DNA of 24,088 nt from Treponemataceae bacterium. Its GTDB lineage: Bacteria > Spirochaetota > Spirochaetia > Treponematales > Treponemataceae. Below, piece by piece: positions 21,674-24,088 of the stretch. The notes under the pieces were generated by a model. That model made no database searches. It saw only the letters and a list, made by a program, of their open reading frames with translations, and was not told where the DNA came from. The first letter of the stretch is position 1; the number at the start of each line of letters is the position of its first letter. The DNA is taken from assembly GCA_024402455.1 (NCBI GenBank), contig JAKSTS010000022.1, positions 1-24,088 of the forward strand, given 5' to 3'. The position numbers and the translations under genes were made by a program.

Positions 21674-22438
21674 ATGCAGAAATTACAAAACAGTGCAGAA
21701 CTTATAAGCACACATTATTATTCTTCTGTATGCGAAAAGGACAAAAATGTAATTGTTCTTTTGCCAGAAAATTATTCCAAAGAAAAAAAATATCCGGTGC
21801 TTTATGTTCTTCACGGTTATTTTCAAGATGAAACAACTTTAACAGGTTCGCTAGAAGACGGAAATGCAAAAACAATCACAAATCTCATCAAAAACGGTGA
21901 AGCAGAAGAAATGATTGTTGTTTTTCCATTTATTTATTCAAGCAAAACAAAACAGCAGTGCACGGCACTTGATGATCCACAAGACTGGGAAGCTTATGAC
22001 AATTTTGTAAATGACTTGACCAAAGACTTGATGATATGGCTTGAAAACAATTATTCTGTAAAAACAGGCAGAGAAAACACTGCAATTACAGGTTTTTCAA
22101 TGGGCGGAAGAGAATCTTTGGCTATCGGCTTTCAACATCCTGAACTGTTTGCATATATCGGTGCAATTGCACCTGCTCCAGGGCTTACGCCAAATTATAT
22201 GCACCCAGGCCAGTTCAAAGAAGAAGACCTGCATTTTGAAAAATCAATGCAGCCAAAAGTTCTCATGCTTTGCGTTGGAAGCGATGACGGCGTTGTTACA
22301 ACTTTTCCAGAATCGTACCACAAAATTTTTGATGAAAACAAAGTTGAACACGACTGGTGGATTGTTCAGGGCAGCGACCACGGCGACCCGGCAATTACAG
22401 ACGGAATAACTAAATTTTGCAAGAGGATATTCAAATGA
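21674..22438 (+). CDS. CE1-like esterase (acetyl-xylan or feruloyl type)
   Basis: A 254-residue alpha/beta-hydrolase of the esterase D/CE1 group. It has YPVLYVLHGYFQDETT (oxyanion region, 40-55), the nucleophile elbow GFSMGG with Ser142, Asp204 or Asp205 in VGSDDGVV, and His236 in GSDHGD. No signal peptide, so predicted cytoplasmic. It has an AGAGGA site (21665-21670) and overlaps the next gene by 4 nt (ATGA). CE1-like enzymes remove acetyl or feruloyl groups from xylan or xylo-oligosaccharides. Pairing with a GH43 gene supports a role on imported decorated oligosaccharides. Exact substrate is unknown. Confidence 0.85.
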   Translation: MQKLQNSAELISTHYYSSVCEKDKNVIVLLPENYSKEKKYPVLYVLHGYFQDETTLTGSLEDGNAKTITNLIKNGEAEEMIVVFPFIYSSKTKQQCTALDDPQDWEAYDNFVNDLTKDLMIWLENNYSVKTGRENTAITGFSMGGRESLAIGFQHPELFAYIGAIAPAPGLTPNYMHPGQFKEEDLHFEKSMQPKVLMLCVGSDDGVVTTFPESYHKIFDENKVEHDWWIVQGSDHGDPAITDGITKFCKRIFK

Positions 22439-23784
22439 AAAATCAAGCATTCAACCCGTATCTTCCATCATGGGAATATATTCCAGATGGAGAACCACAT
22501 GTTTTTAACGACCGCATTTATATTTTCGGTTCTCACGACATTTTTAACGGCTGGGTCTTTTGTCTTGAAGACTATATCTGCTATTCTGCACCAGTTGACG
22601 ACTTGAGCGACTGGCGCTACGAAGGCGTAATTTATCCAAAAACAGCAGACCCGTTAAACAAAGACGGCAAAATGTGCCTTTATGCGCCAGACGTTACAGT
22701 CGGCCCGGACGGCAGATATTATCTTTATTATGCACTTGATAAAACAACTGTTGTGTCTGTTGCAGTCTGCGACACACCTGCCGGCAAATATGAATTCTAC
22801 GGCTATGTTCATTATAAAGACGGAACTCGCTTAGGCGAGCGCAAAGGCGACGAACCACAGTTTGACCCGGCTGTTTTGACAGAAGGAAACAAAACATATC
22901 TTTACACAGGTTTCTGCGGACGAGGAGACAAAAGCCGCCACGGTTCAATGTGCACAGTTCTTGGAAGCGACATGCTCACAATAGAAGACGAACCTGTTTT
23001 TGTTGTTCCAGGCATTGAATATGCAAAAGGCTCAACATTTGAAGGTCATTCATTTTTTGAAGCTTCTTCAATAAGAAAAATCGGCGACACATATTATTTC
23101 ATCTATTCATGCGAATCAATGAGAGAACTGTGCTATGCTACTTCAAAAAATCCACGGCAGGGTTTTATTTATGGCGGCGTGCTCGTTTCAAACGAAGGCG
23201 GCAACAACCACGGCAGCATCATAAAAATCAAAGATAACTGGTACGTTTTCTATCACAGGCAGACAAACGGAAACTGGTACAGCCGTCAGGGCTGTGCAGA
23301 AAAAATTGAAATTCTTCCAGACGGTTCAATTCCACAAGTTGAAATGACTTCCTGCGGCTTAAACGGCGCACCGTTAAAAGGCAAAGGTGAATACTCCGCA
23401 CATATTGCATGCAACCTATATAATAGAAAAGAAAATAACTTTTTTGTTGAAGGAAGCTATCCGCGGCTTACACAGGACGGAAAAGACGGCGACGAAATTA
23501 ACGGGCACATTGTAAACATCAAAAATGGCGACACAATCGGCTTTAAATATTTCGATTTTGATAATATCAAAAAAATTACGATTATTACACGCGGTTATAA
23601 CAGCGGAACATTCGAAGTGCGCACAGCATTAAACGGCCCGGTTCTTGCCAAAATCAAGCTTGATTTTACAAACAACTGGGAAAAGTTTTCAAGCAGCATA
23701 AACTTGAACTGCAAAAACGCACCGCTTTATTTTACATACTGCGGAAACGATGTGGCAAGTTTCAAAGGTTTTATACTTGAATAA
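22435..23784 (+). CDS. GH43 glycosidase with C-terminal CBM6-like domain
   Basis: A 449-residue protein. ATG 22435 overlaps the esterase stop (ATGA) and has AGAGGA 7 nt upstream inside the esterase gene, indicating translational coupling. GH43 five-bladed propeller landmarks: NPYLPSWEYIPDGEPHVFND (7-26) at the catalytic-base blade, with Asp18 or Glu20 as candidates; LYAPDVTVGPDGRYYLYYA with Asp86 as the pKa-modulating residue; FFEASSI with acid Glu209; and GNNHGSI (257-262). Residues about 325-449 form a beta-sandwich like CBM6 family modules (GDTIGFKYFDFDNIKKI, FEVRTALNGPVL). No signal peptide. Likely a cytoplasmic beta-xylosidase or alpha-arabinofuranosidase acting on xylo-oligosaccharides; which one cannot be read from sequence. 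Confidence 0.88.
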   Translation: MKNQAFNPYLPSWEYIPDGEPHVFNDRIYIFGSHDIFNGWVFCLEDYICYSAPVDDLSDWRYEGVIYPKTADPLNKDGKMCLYAPDVTVGPDGRYYLYYALDKTTVVSVAVCDTPAGKYEFYGYVHYKDGTRLGERKGDEPQFDPAVLTEGNKTYLYTGFCGRGDKSRHGSMCTVLGSDMLTIEDEPVFVVPGIEYAKGSTFEGHSFFEASSIRKIGDTYYFIYSCESMRELCYATSKNPRQGFIYGGVLVSNEGGNNHGSIIKIKDNWYVFYHRQTNGNWYSRQGCAEKIEILPDGSIPQVEMTSCGLNGAPLKGKGEYSAHIACNLYNRKENNFFVEGSYPRLTQDGKDGDEINGHIVNIKNGDTIGFKYFDFDNIKKITIITRGYNSGTFEVRTALNGPVLAKIKLDFTNNWEKFSSSINLNCKNAPLYFTYCGNDVASFKGFILE

Positions 23785-23800
23785 GTTTTTTTGCGTCTGG

Positions 23801-23830
23801 AAGTTTTAGCACTTGAAAGTGCTGGAACTT
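23801..23830 (+). terminator. Stem-loop after the GH43 gene
   Basis: AAGTTTTAGCACT (23801-23813) pairs with AGTGCTGGAACTT (23818-23830), 13 bp including two G-T pairs, loop TGAA, followed by TATTT. Probable end of the esterase-GH43 transcript, though the T tract is short. Confidence 0.6.
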
Positions 23831-24088
23831 TATTTAGGAGGAGACACCAGCTCAGGGTTTTCGCTTTGGGGGCAATCACATTCTTTGGTCTGGTTCGGCG
23901 AAAACTGCCACTTTGCATTCGCAAACTGGCGACTGGTTTATTTTATTACCTGTACAAGTTCCACGAGTTTTTGCGTTAGCAAAAATCTCGAAGCTATCGG
24001 CGCCAGCCGATAGCCGGGCACGACCAATCTACCCCACGCCCTTTGGAATCCTGGATTATTCACATTTTTTGAGTTAGTGCTTCGCGAC
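23831..24088. other. Hairpin-rich non-coding region at the window end
   Basis: Four further helices follow the GH43 terminator. GTTTTCGC/GCGAAAAC pairs 23857-23864 with 23898-23905. GCCACTTTGC/GCAAACTGGC pairs 23907-23916 with 23921-23930, one mismatch. CGAGTTTTTGC/GCAAAAA-T-CTCG pairs 23964-23974 with 23979-23990. GCTATCGGC/GCCGATAGC pairs 23993-24001 with 24006-24014 perfectly. The last 75 nt are richer in GC than most of the window. Short frames here have no family resemblance. It could be a structured RNA, a repeat island or the edge of an element; it runs to the window end. Confidence 0.5.

Noticed and set aside
23813..24013. 66-codon plus-strand frame with an upstream AGGAGGAG-like sequence
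   Set aside because: The AGGAGG lies inside the frame, not before its start. The sequence is dominated by hairpins and has an unusual Trp/Cys/Ser-rich translation.
23964..24014. Adjacent hairpins considered as integron attC site
   Set aside because: No RYYYAAC/GTTRRRY core pair at suitable ends; GCGTTAGC does not fit GTTRRRY.

Overview
The window is a 24 kb piece of an AT-rich bacterial chromosome. It looks most like a host-associated spirochaete of the Treponema group. Reasons: a large membrane-anchored protein with InlB-type (Listeria/Bacteroides) repeats and a C-terminal formylglycine-generating-enzyme-like domain; an archaeal/fungal-type aspartate-semialdehyde dehydrogenase; xylan-degrading enzymes; strong use of AAA, GAA and GCA codons; and several TTG starts. 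The assignment rests on remembered family resemblance only, and a Clostridia-like host is not excluded.

Layout. 1-633 (-): 5' part of a secreted GH10 xylanase, cut by the window edge. 823-943: a MITE-like element holding a doublet of palindromic repeats. 977-2176 (+): exported Mbeg1/DUF2974 lipase-like protein with a clear terminator. 2252-2665 (-): decayed ABC-transporter ATPase with a frameshift and a GC-rich palindromic insertion. 3224-6890 (+): envelope-stress cluster of PadR regulator, HAAS-DUF4097 protein, PspC protein, a 61-residue membrane protein and a CreD-like protein, with hairpins in every gap and a probable PadR operator in the promoter. 6936-8119: inverted-repeat-bounded cassette with a leucyl/phenylalanyl-tRNA-protein transferase-like gene of foreign-looking codon usage. 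8140-9561 (-): PurF-type amidophosphoribosyltransferase gene broken by an in-frame TAA beside a run of 16 A, and also lacking the glutaminase cysteine. 9659-10700 (-): azlC-azlD. 11089-12456 (+): MATE transporter. 12685-13467 (+): NudC. 13544-16762 (-): 1072-residue InlB-repeat/FGE-like protein, sharing a bidirectional terminator with nudC. 17254-19472 (-): asd and dapA of the diaminopimelate/lysine pathway. 19740-20462 (-): two small unknown genes. 20524-23781: AraC regulator divergent from a translationally coupled esterase-GH43 pair, probably a xylan side-chain and oligosaccharide operon. 23785-24088: highly hairpin-rich DNA without a convincing gene.

How genes work together. The GH10 enzyme would cut xylan outside the cell. 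The predicted cytoplasmic esterase and GH43 enzyme would finish imported oligosaccharides under AraC control. dapA and asd supply early steps of diaminopimelate synthesis. The PadR cluster looks like an envelope-monitoring operon.

The most striking regulatory pattern is that at least four genes (GH10, azlC, nudC and the 73-residue protein) have a sigma70-like -10 box ending 6-8 nt before the ATG and no Shine-Dalgarno sequence. They are therefore predicted to be transcribed as leaderless mRNAs, while most neighbouring genes have clear GGAGG-type sites. No RNA genes, CRISPR arrays or complete transposase genes were seen.
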